NCBI GenBank assembly: GCA_030041155.1
Contig: JASHOJ010000078.1
Span: 1-64,000, forward strand
Length of the DNA: 64,000 nt
Source of the DNA: Candidatus Binataceae bacterium
Lineage (GTDB): Bacteria; Desulfobacterota; Binatia; Binatales; Binataceae
Direction of reading: 5' to 3'
Positions 7,350 through 16,002 of this stretch are shown here, piece after piece. The first letter of the stretch is position 1. Each line of letters opens with the position of its first letter. The translations under genes and the position numbers were made by a program. The notes beneath the pieces were generated by a model that saw only the letters and a list, made by a program, of their open reading frames with translations, was not told the origin of the DNA and did no database searches.

Positions 7350-8633
7350 ATGGATACGGACCGATTTGATCAGGCAACCGGCAACATAGTGGCTCAAGAA
7401 CAGCGGTCCTCGGATCACGATAGCGCGGTCCGACCGAAGTCCTCGCCGCCAAAGGAACCATGGAATGTTTCCGAGAAGATAAGAGAGCTCCTGTCGGAAC
7501 TGGAAAGGCTGCGTGCTCAGCAATCTGCGTTGCAGCGTGCTCCGCAGCCGAACGCGCCGAAAATCGACGACGACGATGCTCCCTATGAACAAACCGACAG
7601 CTTACATCGCGGCGACGCGACCGTTCGTAGCCGAGTCAGCCGCCGCGCGCGCAGCCTGACAATCGCGCTCTTCGCCGCTGCTTTACTGTGCGTCGCGGGA
7701 CTTCGGCTTTGGAATTACATGCAATCGTACGAGTGGACCGACGACGCCGAAATCGACGGCCATCTCGATCCGATCAGCACCCGAATCAACGGCACGGTTG
7801 TTGGCGTGAAGGTCGAGAATACTTACCACGTCAAGCGGGGCCAGACGCTGGTCTATCTCGATCCCCGCGACTACCAGGTTGCGATCGAGAACGCGGCGGC
7901 CGATCTCGCTGAAGCGCAGCAGGGAGTGAAAGCCGCGCAGCAAAATTACGCTCTCAGCGTAGCCAATCTCGCCGCGGCTGTCGCGACGAATGCCAAGGCT
8001 CAGCTCGACGTGGCGCGCTATCGAGAACTGTTCAATCAGCAGGTCATCGCGCGCGAGAGGTATGACGAAATAATCAAGGTCGGCAAGGTCGATGCCGCGG
8101 CGGTCAATTCGAATCGCGCCGCCGTAGTCGCCGCCGCTCGGATGACCGGCCAGGCCGAAGCTGCTGTTGAGGCTGCACAGGCTTCGCTGGATCAGGCCAA
8201 ACTCAACCTGAGCTATACGCATATCCTCGCGCCGGCCGACGGAGTTGTAGGGGATAAAACCGTTCAGGTCGGCCAGCGGGTTCAACCGGGCGAGCAACTG
8301 CTTACCGTTGTTCCGCTCAACGACATCTGGATCACCGCGGATTTTCGTGAAACGCAGCTTCGCCGGATGCATCGCGGCCAGCCCGTCACGGTTCATGTCG
8401 ACACGACCGGACGCGACTATAAGGGCTACGTCGAAGGATTGCCGGGCGCGACTGGCGAACTTTACAGCCTGCTCCCTCCCGAAAACGCCACCGGCAACTA
8501 CGTGAAAGTCGTACAGCGATTGCCGGTGAGAATTCGTCTCTACTCCGGAGAGGATCCCGACCATCGCTTACGTCCAGGAATGTCTGTGGAATCCACAGTA
8601 TGGCTGGACGGCGGACCTCGCAGCCTGTGGTGA
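7350..8633 (+). CDS. emrA: EmrA/HlyD-family membrane fusion protein (427 aa)
   Basis: Periplasmic adaptor linking an inner-membrane MFS pump to an outer-membrane channel. A cytoplasmic N-terminal part of about 100 residues, longer than usual, contains a short coiled coil (about 41-62). Then come one membrane helix (about 103-120), YEWTDDAEIDGHLDPIS (the EmrA-type entry to the barrel), a lipoyl/barrel half-motif (GTVVGVKVENTYHVKRGQ), an Ala/Gln-rich coiled-coil hairpin (about 180-285), the second lipoyl half (ILAPADGVVGDKTVQVGQRV), and a C-terminal beta-barrel. It is placed between marR and emrB. Function as part of a tripartite drug or solvent efflux system is well supported; the substrate is not. 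Confidence 0.93.
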   Translation: MDTDRFDQATGNIVAQEQRSSDHDSAVRPKSSPPKEPWNVSEKIRELLSELERLRAQQSALQRAPQPNAPKIDDDDAPYEQTDSLHRGDATVRSRVSRRARSLTIALFAAALLCVAGLRLWNYMQSYEWTDDAEIDGHLDPISTRINGTVVGVKVENTYHVKRGQTLVYLDPRDYQVAIENAAADLAEAQQGVKAAQQNYALSVANLAAAVATNAKAQLDVARYRELFNQQVIARERYDEIIKVGKVDAAAVNSNRAAVVAAARMTGQAEAAVEAAQASLDQAKLNLSYTHILAPADGVVGDKTVQVGQRVQPGEQLLTVVPLNDIWITADFRETQLRRMHRGQPVTVHVDTTGRDYKGYVEGLPGATGELYSLLPPENATGNYVKVVQRLPVRIRLYSGEDPDHRLRPGMSVESTVWLDGGPRSLW

Positions 8634-8644
8634 GGTGATGAGCA

Positions 8645-10258
8645 ATGGGCGCCGCGGCTAAGATAGGAACTCAACGGCAATTTGCGGCAAAGCCCTCCGG
8701 GCGGATCAATCCCTGGATAATCGCGGCGGTCGTCTCGTTGGCGGCGTTCATGGAAGTGCTCGACACGAGCATCGCCAACGTGGCTTTGCCCTATATGGCG
8801 GGCGGACTGGCGGCCAGCGTCGATGACGCCAGTTGGGTCCTGACTTCCTATCTTGTCGCGAACGCGATCGTACTTCCTATCAGCGGATGGCTGTCAGTGC
8901 GCTTCGGGCGCAAGCGCTACTACATGGCGTCGGTAGCGGTGTTCACCGCCAGTTCATTTCTATGCGGAATAGCGCCATCGCTCGGCATGCTCATCATGTT
9001 TCGGATCCTGCAAGGCGCCGCTGGCGGCGGATTGCAGCCCGTGTCGCAGGCGATCCTCAAGGATACCTTTCCCGCCGAAGAATTGGGCACCGCCTTTGCC
9101 GTGTATGGAATGGTCGTAGTCCTGGCGCCCGCCATCGGGCCGACGGTTGGCGGCTGGATTACGGATCATTACCAGTGGCGATGGATCTTCTACATGAACG
9201 TGCCGATCGGGATCATCTCGCTGATGCTCGTCTCGCGCCTTATCGAAGATCCGGCTTATCTTCGCGAACAGATGAGAAAGGTGCGCGGCTTTCTGCGCTT
9301 CGATTACATCGGAATTGGCGTGCTCGCGCTTTGTCTGGGTTCTTTACAGGTCATGCTTGACAAGGGCCAGGAAGACAACTGGTTTTACTCGCCGCTGATT
9401 TCGACATTGGGCGTGATCTTTCCGATAGCGCTCGTGTTGTTTCTGGTATGGGAATTGACGCGCCGGAAACCCATGATGGATTTGCGGATGTTCAAGAATC
9501 CCAACTTTGCGGCGGCGGCGGCCATGATGTTCGTCTACGGTATCGAAGTATACGCCATCACGGTCTTTACCCCGCAGTTCGTCCAGGCGTTTATGGGATA
9601 CGACGCGGAGCTGGCCGGTCTTACGCAGGCGCCTGGAGCCGCGCTGCTCATCGTGCTGATGCCGATGGTCGGAAAGCTGGTGAAGAAGGTCGAGGCGCGC
9701 TGGCTTATCGGGTTGGGTTTTGTGTTTAGCGCTCTGGCCCTGTTTCAAATCAGCACGAATCTCGATCTCCAGATCAGCTTCTGGACCGCCGCAAATTACC
9801 GCGTGTACCAATCTCTAGGTCTTGCGCTGCTGTTCATTCCAATCAACACGGTGTCGTACGTAGGTGTACCGGAAGAAAAAGGCGGCGACGTTTCCGGCAC
9901 GATTAATCTGCTGCGCAATATCGGCGGCAGCGTGGGCATTTCACTGGTCGAAACGATGCTCGCGCGCCGCGCGCAGTTCCATCAGGATGAGCTGATAACT
10001 CACGTTACCCGCGCCCAGCAATCATTTCGCACTCTGAGCGGCGGCTTAAGCGCGCAACTGCTTCATCGCGGCCTAAGCCAGCCTCACGCTATGAGTCAGA
10101 GCTACTTACGCATCTATGACTCGGTGATCACTCAGGCGACGGTGCAGTCGTACATGGACGTGGCGTGGCTAATCGCGGTGATCTGCCTGGCGATGGTGCC
10201 GATCATTTTTCTGCTCAAGAAGAACAATCCAAATGCGGCGCACGTGAGCGTGGAGTAA
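8645..10258 (+). CDS. emrB: EmrB/QacA-type MFS efflux transporter, 14 TM (537 aa)
   Basis: Proton-driven DHA2-family exporter. Signature pieces are LDTSIANVALPYMAGGL in helix 1 (motif D1), SGWLSVRFGRKRYYM (motif A, cytoplasmic loop 2-3), RILQGAAGGGLQPVSQAIL, and the antiporter motif C region MVVLAPAIGPTVGGWITD. Length and hydrophobic pattern fit 14 helices. The gene begins 11 bases after emrA, so translation is likely coupled. Together with the adaptor it would export lipophilic compounds from inner membrane or cytoplasm across the periplasm. An outer-membrane TolC partner is not encoded here. Confidence 0.94.
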   Translation: MGAAAKIGTQRQFAAKPSGRINPWIIAAVVSLAAFMEVLDTSIANVALPYMAGGLAASVDDASWVLTSYLVANAIVLPISGWLSVRFGRKRYYMASVAVFTASSFLCGIAPSLGMLIMFRILQGAAGGGLQPVSQAILKDTFPAEELGTAFAVYGMVVVLAPAIGPTVGGWITDHYQWRWIFYMNVPIGIISLMLVSRLIEDPAYLREQMRKVRGFLRFDYIGIGVLALCLGSLQVMLDKGQEDNWFYSPLISTLGVIFPIALVLFLVWELTRRKPMMDLRMFKNPNFAAAAAMMFVYGIEVYAITVFTPQFVQAFMGYDAELAGLTQAPGAALLIVLMPMVGKLVKKVEARWLIGLGFVFSALALFQISTNLDLQISFWTAANYRVYQSLGLALLFIPINTVSYVGVPEEKGGDVSGTINLLRNIGGSVGISLVETMLARRAQFHQDELITHVTRAQQSFRTLSGGLSAQLLHRGLSQPHAMSQSYLRIYDSVITQATVQSYMDVAWLIAVICLAMVPIIFLLKKNNPNAAHVSVE

Positions 10259-10306
10259 AAGCAAAACGCGTGAAGGCTCAGAGAGCGAAATGGCCCGGCC
10301 GCCGCG

Positions 10307-11173
10307 TCACAGCTTCGCCAGGACCTCGCTCGCCAGCTTTTCGAGTCCGCGGGTCAGGCTTTCCTTGTCATTGCCCGGCGGCGCTACAACCACCCGCTTG
10401 ATGCCCATGTCGCGCTGCGCTTTCAGCAGGTCGAGCTTAGGAGCGCCCATGCATGACAGCTCGATCGCGGCTGGATTGCGCCCGGCCTTGCGCGCCTCCG
10501 CTTCGACCATCGCAAACAACTCCTTGAGCTTCGACGGGTCGCCGATCGCCGGAAAAAATCCGTCGCCGAACCGGCCGGCGCGCCGCGCCGCTGCCGGCGA
10601 ATGTCCGCCCACGATTATGGGCACGGTTTTTCGCACCGGCTTGGGAAAGCATTTCACCGGACCGAAATTGAAATGCTTGCCGTGAAAAGATGACGCGCCA
10701 TCACTCCATAGCGATCGCATCGCCTGGATCGCTTCGTCGGTGCGCCTGCCGCGCTGATGGAAATCGAGCCCGAGCGCCTGAAACTCCTCTTCCAGCCATC
10801 CGCTGCCGATTCCAAACAGCACGCGCCCGCCCGACAGCACGTCAAGCGTCGCCACCTGCTTTGCCACATACAGCGGATGCCGCTGCGGAAGAATCAGCAC
10901 GCCGGTGCCGAGCTTGAGATTTTTTGTGATCGCGGCCGCATACGCGAGTGGCAGCAGCGGGTCGGGTATCGGAACCTCTTCGGGCCCGGGAATTTTGCCG
11001 CTTTGCGAGTACGGGTACGGCGATTTGTAATCCTGCGGAATAACCACGTGCTCGACTGTCCAAATCGATTCGAAGCCGCATCGCTCCGCGGTTTGCGCAA
11101 GATGCGCAAACAGTTGCGGATCGGAAAATGGCCCCGAGTTGGCGAACATCAGACCGACATTCAATGACGGCAT
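10307..11173 (-). CDS. LLM class F420-dependent oxidoreductase (288 aa)
   Basis: Luciferase-like TIM-barrel flavin/F420 enzyme. The start MPSLNVGLMFANSGPFSDP, the segment GFESIWTVEHVVIP (F420/FMN pocket near strand 2), LGTGVLILPQRHPL and SGGRVLFGIGSGWLEEEF are all characteristic, and length is normal. ATG is at 11173. It is convergent with emrB and divergent from another LLM gene at 11298 with a 124-base shared spacer. The reaction (hydride transfer from F420H2 or monooxygenation with FMNH2) cannot be decided. Three other LLM proteins occur in the window and are not adjacent copies. Confidence 0.9.
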   Translation of the reverse strand: MPSLNVGLMFANSGPFSDPQLFAHLAQTAERCGFESIWTVEHVVIPQDYKSPYPYSQSGKIPGPEEVPIPDPLLPLAYAAAITKNLKLGTGVLILPQRHPLYVAKQVATLDVLSGGRVLFGIGSGWLEEEFQALGLDFHQRGRRTDEAIQAMRSLWSDGASSFHGKHFNFGPVKCFPKPVRKTVPIIVGGHSPAAARRAGRFGDGFFPAIGDPSKLKELFAMVEAEARKAGRNPAAIELSCMGAPKLDLLKAQRDMGIKRVVVAPPGNDKESLTRGLEKLASEVLAKL

Positions 11174-11297
11174 GGCGCAATCGACCTCGCGCGCTCGATT
11201 TTTTCGCTGCGGCGCGCTTTCAATCTATCGCGCGTGCCTGCCCGATGAAAAACGCTTTTCGCTTGTCCCGATGCGCGGACACAGCTAATGGTTGCTC

Positions 11298-12188
11298 ATG
11301 GAACTCGGAAAAGTCGGAATGTGGTTCTTCCTGGACGCGATGACCGCGCAAGAGAGCGCCGCGTACACGAAGAAAGTCGAAAGCGCCGGATACAAGACCA
11401 TGTGGATTCCAGAAGCGGTCGGACGCGAACCGTTCGCGCACGCCGCTTATCTGCTGTCCCATACCGATCGCCTGAACCTCGCCACTGGAATCGCGAATAT
11501 CTGGGCGCGCGACGCGGTGACCATGTCCGCGGCGGCAAAAACCGTGGCTGAGCTTTCCGGTGGCCGATTTCTGCTCGGGATTGGCGTAAGCCACAAACCG
11601 CTGGTCACCAATCTACGCGGCCATGCCTATGAAAAGCCCTACAGCTACATGAAGGAATACCTGCCCAAGCTGAAAGCGGCCCGCTATTTCGCTCCGATGC
11701 CAAAGGAGCCGGTGCCGATAGTGCTGGCGGCGCTGCATCCGAAAATGCTCAAGCTTGCCGCGACCGAAGCCGACGGAACCCATACCTATTTCGTTCCGCC
11801 GGAGCATACCGCGAAGGCGCGCGCCGCAATCGGACCCAAGCCGCTCATCTGCGCCGCGCAGGCGATTATCCTCGAAACCGACGCATCCAAGGCGCGAGCT
11901 GCCGCGCGCGAGTATATGAAGACCTACGTTCCGCGCCTGCCCAACTACACGAACAATCTGAAGGCGCTCGGATGGGCCGACGCGGAGTTCGAAAACGGAT
12001 GCAGCGATCGGCTGGTCGATGCGATTGTCGCGTGGGGAACCGAGGACAAGATCCGCGACCGTATCGAGGCGCATCTGAAAGCGGGCGCGTCGCAGGTGTG
12101 TATCCTGCCGATTCGCGCGGACAACGCTGCCCTGCCCGACATGCGCGCGGTTGAGGCGTTCGGCAAGCTCGCGCAGTCAAAGAGATAG
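11298..12188 (+). CDS. LLM class F420-dependent oxidoreductase (296 aa)
   Basis: Second luciferase-like TIM-barrel oxidoreductase. Recognisable parts are GKVGMWFFLDAMTAQESAAY, YKTMWIPEAVGREPF, LATGIANIWARDAVTM and AELSGGRFLLGIGVSH. The wording resembles the group of probable F420-dependent oxidoreductases of about 290 aa common in actinobacteria and Binatota-like genomes. I use ATG 11298; a TTG at 11292 in the same frame is possible, and no strong ribosome site is seen. It is divergent from the LLM gene at 10307-11173. Substrate and cofactor choice are unproven. Confidence 0.88.
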   Translation: MELGKVGMWFFLDAMTAQESAAYTKKVESAGYKTMWIPEAVGREPFAHAAYLLSHTDRLNLATGIANIWARDAVTMSAAAKTVAELSGGRFLLGIGVSHKPLVTNLRGHAYEKPYSYMKEYLPKLKAARYFAPMPKEPVPIVLAALHPKMLKLAATEADGTHTYFVPPEHTAKARAAIGPKPLICAAQAIILETDASKARAAAREYMKTYVPRLPNYTNNLKALGWADAEFENGCSDRLVDAIVAWGTEDKIRDRIEAHLKAGASQVCILPIRADNAALPDMRAVEAFGKLAQSKR

Positions 12189-12240
12189 ACGGCGCGCTGA
12201 TTTCACCCGCAAGACGACCAGACCAGGAGAATCGCCCGCG

Positions 12241-12741
12241 ATGCGCACACCGCCTGCACGCCGCCTCACACCGATAACCGCGCTGCTCTTGCCTGTAACC
12301 GCGCTGCTCTTGCCTATAACCGCGCTGCTCGTGCTTTCCGTCGCGCTGTCGGGATGCTTCCTGTCCGGGCAGGAGCAGCAGGCCGAGCGGGCCGAGGACG
12401 CTGCGTCAAAAGCGCAGGAGTCCGCCGCGCGTGCCGAAGACGCGGCGGCCAAGGCTCTGGTTTCCGCGCAGCAGGCGTCAGTAGCCGCGGATAAGGCCGC
12501 GGCCGCGGTCGAGGACGCGACGCGAGAACTCAATCAAGCCTCCGATCGTCTGGAGCAGATGCAACGGCGGCGCGAAGCAGCAACGCGGCATCGGCGCCGT
12601 CGGGTTGCGGCACGAAAACCGTCCGCGCCCGCCGCGATGGCCTCGAACGCGGCCCCGGCGACCGCGGCCGGCGCCGTATCCACACCATCCGCCGCGCCGA
12701 AAACACCGCCCGCCGCCGCGTCCGCGCCGCCCGCGGATTAG
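12241..12741 (+). CDS. Alanine-rich lipoprotein with triplicated signal segment (166 aa)
   Basis: The lipoprotein signal ends in the lipobox LSGC (VLSVALSGC), so the mature protein starts with a lipidated Cys. After this comes an Ala/Glu/Asp-rich heptad-like helix (AERAEDAASKAQESAARAED and on), similar in style to Lpp-type alanine zippers, then a basic stretch (RRRREAATRHRRRR pattern) and a Pro/Ala-rich tail. The hydrophobic part of the signal is made of three near-identical seven-residue units (P-I/V-T-A-L-L-L/V). AGGAG about 12 bases upstream supports ATG 12241 over an in-frame upstream start. Probably a periplasmic coiled-coil structural protein; the basic patch could bind peptidoglycan or polyanions. 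Confidence 0.75.
   Translation: MRTPPARRLTPITALLLPVTALLLPITALLVLSVALSGCFLSGQEQQAERAEDAASKAQESAARAEDAAAKALVSAQQASVAADKAAAAVEDATRELNQASDRLEQMQRRREAATRHRRRRVAARKPSAPAAMASNAAPATAAGAVSTPSAAPKTPPAAASAPPAD
12271..12333 (+). repeat. Three tandem 21-bp units inside a signal-peptide region
   Basis: Units at 12271-12291, 12292-12312 and 12313-12333 differ at only a few bases and each encodes P-(I/V)-T-A-L-L-(L/V). The period is a multiple of three, so the frame is preserved. Slippage here would change the length of the signal's hydrophobic core in seven-residue steps. Confidence 0.85.
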
Positions 12742-12806
12742 TGGCGGGTAATCTCCTGCCAATCCCGCTAGAATAATTGTCCAGGCAAGGGCCTGGACGA
12801 AACCCT

Positions 12807-13808
12807 GTGGCGGAACCATCGCGCAAGAAAACCGACGCCGAGATTCGCGCGGAAATCGCCGCGACCCCGATCAGGCGGCATGCATGGATCAATATCGCAG
12901 GCCCGATCTGCGCGGTGATCCTGGGAATCATCTGCGCCGCGTTTTATCTGAAACCAATCGGCACGCTCAGATGGGTTCAGCAGACGCGGCTTGCATGGAG
13001 CGGCGTCACCCAGAATGAAATCGCGCTGGACGACGGCCTGATGACCTACTACATCACCGGCGGCTACTGGGACCAGGACCCGGTGGTGATGGTGCACGGG
13101 CTCGGGCCGAACGCGGCGCTGGTATGGCGCGGCGTGATCGAGCCGATCTCCACCGCGCATTACAAAGTGGTCGCGCCCAATCTGTTCGGTTTCGCTTCAT
13201 CGGAACACAAGCAGGTGAACTACACCATCGCATACCAGGCGGGCGCGCTCGCCCAATTGATCGACAAACTCCAGATCGAGCACGTCAACCTGATCGGCTC
13301 CGACCTGGGCGCCGACGTGGTGCTCTATTACGCGGTCGAGCATCCGAACAACGTCGAGCGGATAATCCTGGTCAACGGCGGACTCTTCGGCTCCTCCGGC
13401 GCCGAGCGGCTGCGCAAGGGAATGCTCCCGACCACGCCCGACGAAATGCAGCAATACGTCGCGCAGAGCTTTTTCGATCTGCCGCCGATGCCGCAGTTCA
13501 TGAACGACCGGATGCTCGCGGCGCTGGCCGACGATCGGCAGGCGCAGACCGACATGTTGAACTCGATCCCTCGCGACGAGGCGCACATCCGCTCCAAGCT
13601 CGGGCAAATCTTCAACACGCTTACGATCGTGCTCTACAGCGGGCACGATCCGTATTACTCGCCGGGGCAGGCGGAGGCCCTGCATTCGGCGCTGCCGGGA
13701 TCGGCCACTGTGAAGTTCAAGACTTCAGGCGCGTTTCCACAGCTCGAGTATCCCGATGACTTCACCGAGTCGGTGGTTTTCATCCTGAAGCAAACAGAAG
13801 GCAGCTAA
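12807..13808 (+). CDS. Membrane-anchored alpha/beta hydrolase with Asp nucleophile and no catalytic His (333 aa)
   Basis: A cytoplasmic basic N-terminus is followed by one membrane helix (about residues 27-46) and an alpha/beta-hydrolase domain. HGLGPN is the oxyanion segment. The nucleophile elbow reads G-S-D-L-G, placing Asp166 at the nucleophile position, as in epoxide hydrolases and haloalkane dehalogenases rather than serine esterases. SGHDPYYSP supplies the acid (Asp281). Where the family has G-H-x-P-Q-x-E-x-P, this protein has GAFPQLEYP, so the general-base His is Ala309. GTG 12807 is used as start; TTG 12777 is also open. Without the His an alkyl-enzyme ester could form but not be hydrolysed, so the protein may be inactive, a binder, or use another base. 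Neighbours give no hint. Confidence 0.8.
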   Translation: MAEPSRKKTDAEIRAEIAATPIRRHAWINIAGPICAVILGIICAAFYLKPIGTLRWVQQTRLAWSGVTQNEIALDDGLMTYYITGGYWDQDPVVMVHGLGPNAALVWRGVIEPISTAHYKVVAPNLFGFASSEHKQVNYTIAYQAGALAQLIDKLQIEHVNLIGSDLGADVVLYYAVEHPNNVERIILVNGGLFGSSGAERLRKGMLPTTPDEMQQYVAQSFFDLPPMPQFMNDRMLAALADDRQAQTDMLNSIPRDEAHIRSKLGQIFNTLTIVLYSGHDPYYSPGQAEALHSALPGSATVKFKTSGAFPQLEYPDDFTESVVFILKQTEGS

Positions 13809-13996
13809 GTCTCGGACACTTCTCGCGACCGCCGACAAAGAGCATCCTCTGCGCCGCGGCACTGTTTGTCGTTCTCGCGCATCTCAAGTTGTTCCGGCGC
13901 GCGAGGAATCCCGGCGCCGACGTCTTATCGAGTTGTATTTGCACTCGCAATGTAATAATTATTTCCTTAATCCTCTTTCGCTGGAGCGTAAATCCA

Positions 13997-14395
13997 ATGA
14001 GTTCAATCGTGCCCAACCCGGATGCTTTCCAGGCGCTCGCCGCCGACCCCGACCAGGGCCCGCTCGTGATGCTCAATCTGCTCAAATTCAAGCCGCGCGC
14101 CGACGGCGAAGCCGGATCCGGCGCCGACGCATACCGCCGCTATGGAGAGGCGGCGCAAAAGATGATCGAAGCGCGCGGCGGCCGCGTGCTATGGATGGGC
14201 CGTCCCGCGCATCTGCTGGTCGGCGAGGAAAGCGACCGATGGGACGCGGTCGCGATCGTTCAGTATCCGAGTCCGCGGGCATTCATGGAGATGGTCACGA
14301 GCACCGATTACCAGCGCATTCATGCGCATCGCGAGGCCGGCCTCGAACGCACCGCACTAATCGCCTGCCGCACGATCACCACGATTCAAGGCTGA
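13997..14395 (+). CDS. DUF1330 family protein (132 aa)
   Basis: Small alpha/beta protein of the dimeric ferredoxin-like (EthD/NIPSNAP-like) type. PLVMLNLLKFKPRA near residue 25, AYRRYGEAAQKMIEARGGRVLWMG and the segment AVAIVQYPSPRAFMEMV are the usual DUF1330 landmarks. I use ATG 13997, which has GGAG 11 bases upstream, rather than a longer in-frame form from 13889 whose extra residues look unrelated. Function of the family is unknown; related domains act in small-molecule turnover. It precedes the sulfatase gene by 28 bases on the same strand. Confidence 0.8.
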   Translation: MSSIVPNPDAFQALAADPDQGPLVMLNLLKFKPRADGEAGSGADAYRRYGEAAQKMIEARGGRVLWMGRPAHLLVGEESDRWDAVAIVQYPSPRAFMEMVTSTDYQRIHAHREAGLERTALIACRTITTIQG

Positions 14396-14423
14396 ATTCT
14401 TCTGAACTCTTCGCGGGGAACCG

Positions 14424-16001
14424 ATGGGACGGAAAATCCTGTTCATCACCACCGACCAGCAGCGCTACGATGCGCTGAGATGCAACGGCGGCAGGATCGC
14501 GCGCACGCCTACTGCCGACGCGCTCGCGGCGCACGGCATCAATTATCGCCGCGCTTACAATCAGAACACCGTCTGCACGCCCGCGCGCTCCACGATGATC
14601 ACCGGGCAGTACGTGCGCACGCACGGCGTTACCGCCAACGGCGTTCCGCTTCCCGCCGATGCGCCGAGCGTCGCAGCGCTGCTGCACGAACGCGCGGGCT
14701 ATCGCACCGCGCTTATCGGCAAGGCGCACTTCGAGCCGCTGTTCGATCCCGCGCAGCGTTTTTTCGAAAATCGAATGGCCGACGAGGGGAAATTCGGTCC
14801 GTACCGCGGCTTCGAGTACATGGAACTCGCGATGCACGGGCCGCTTGGCCGGTGGCACTATACGAAATGGCTGCGCGAGAACTTTCCGCGCGAGGCCGAT
14901 GGCTTCCTGGTCATGATGCGCTCGGGGCCAGGCGGCGACACCGGCGCTATCGAGACGAATTACAATCCGGTGCCGCGCGGCCATTACCATACAGATTGGA
15001 TTGCGGACCGCACTATCGCCTACATGGATCGGCTCGCGGCCGACGACGACTGGTTCATCTGGATGAGTTTTCCCGACCCGCATCATCCGTGGGACCCGCC
15101 CGAAAGCGAAGCACGCCGCATCAACTGGCGCGACCTGGATCTTCCGCCTGGGCATCCGGGCTCTCGCGAGAAGATCGAAAAAATCCTCGCGCAGAAGCCG
15201 CGCCATTGGCTCGACTGGTACCAGGGGCGCTATCGCAATGACGAAGGCGGTCCGATGGCTTTCGTGCCGTGCGAGATGACTCACGACCAGGTGCGGGAAA
15301 TCAATGCGCTGATCCACGTTAAGAACGAACTTATCGATGAGGCGTGCGGGCGCGTGATCAAACGGATCGCCGAGCGCGGATGGGATCGCGACACCGACAT
15401 CTTTTTCACCACCGATCACGGCGAACTGCAGGGGGACTTTGGCCTGTTGTTCAAGGGACCGTACCACGTCGATGCGCTGATGCGGGTGCCGCTTATCTGG
15501 CGGCCGGCGCCGTCGGCAAACGTCGCGCCGGCGCAGATTTCGGATCCAGTGGGGCACGTCGATCTGGCGCCGACCTTCTGCGAGATCGCCGGAGTGCCGC
15601 GCGCCGAATGGATGCAGGGCGCGCCACTGCCGCGTTCTTCAAACTCAGGCCGCCAGCGCGCGATCACCGAATGGGACAGCCAATTCGCGCAAATCGGGAT
15701 GCATCTGCGGTCGATCTATCGCGACGGATGGATGCTCACGGCGTACGAAAAATCGACCCGCGATATCGGCTTCGATCTGTCGTTCCTTTACCGGGCGTTG
15801 CAGGAAAAGCGCCCGCTGCCGGATATCCGCTACGACGGCACCGAGGGCGAACTCTACAATCTTACCGAAGACCCGCACCAGTGGCGCAATTTGTGGAACG
15901 ATCCCGCGCGAGCAAAAATCAAGTCGGACCTGATCGCCGATCTCTACGACAATCTTCCGCCCGCGCGCGTTCCAGCGCTCGCGGTTGAAGCGCCTGCCTG
16001 A
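14424..16001 (+). CDS. Sulfatase (arylsulfatase-type, 525 aa)
   Basis: Alkaline-phosphatase-superfamily sulfatase or phosphonate hydrolase. The formylglycine motif C-T-P-A-R begins at Cys51 (TVCTPARSTMITGQY), which must be oxidised to Ca-formylglycine by a maturase. Metal ligands are in ITTDQQRYD near the N-terminus and FFTTDHGELQGD in the C-terminal half, and the segment FPDPHHPWDPP is typical. No signal peptide is visible, so it is cytoplasmic. It cleaves sulfate (or phosphate/phosphonate) esters; the substrate is open. It overlaps nothing and meets the convergent methyltransferase gene with one base between stops. Confidence 0.92.
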   Translation: MGRKILFITTDQQRYDALRCNGGRIARTPTADALAAHGINYRRAYNQNTVCTPARSTMITGQYVRTHGVTANGVPLPADAPSVAALLHERAGYRTALIGKAHFEPLFDPAQRFFENRMADEGKFGPYRGFEYMELAMHGPLGRWHYTKWLRENFPREADGFLVMMRSGPGGDTGAIETNYNPVPRGHYHTDWIADRTIAYMDRLAADDDWFIWMSFPDPHHPWDPPESEARRINWRDLDLPPGHPGSREKIEKILAQKPRHWLDWYQGRYRNDEGGPMAFVPCEMTHDQVREINALIHVKNELIDEACGRVIKRIAERGWDRDTDIFFTTDHGELQGDFGLLFKGPYHVDALMRVPLIWRPAPSANVAPAQISDPVGHVDLAPTFCEIAGVPRAEWMQGAPLPRSSNSGRQRAITEWDSQFAQIGMHLRSIYRDGWMLTAYEKSTRDIGFDLSFLYRALQEKRPLPDIRYDGTEGELYNLTEDPHQWRNLWNDPARAKIKSDLIADLYDNLPPARVPALAVEAPA

Positions 16002-16002
16002 A

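Noticed and set aside
14376-15557. Minus-strand open frame of 393 codons opposite the sulfatase
   Set aside because: The sulfatase has its complete active-site motif and normal length. The antisense translation is Arg/His-rich without domains.
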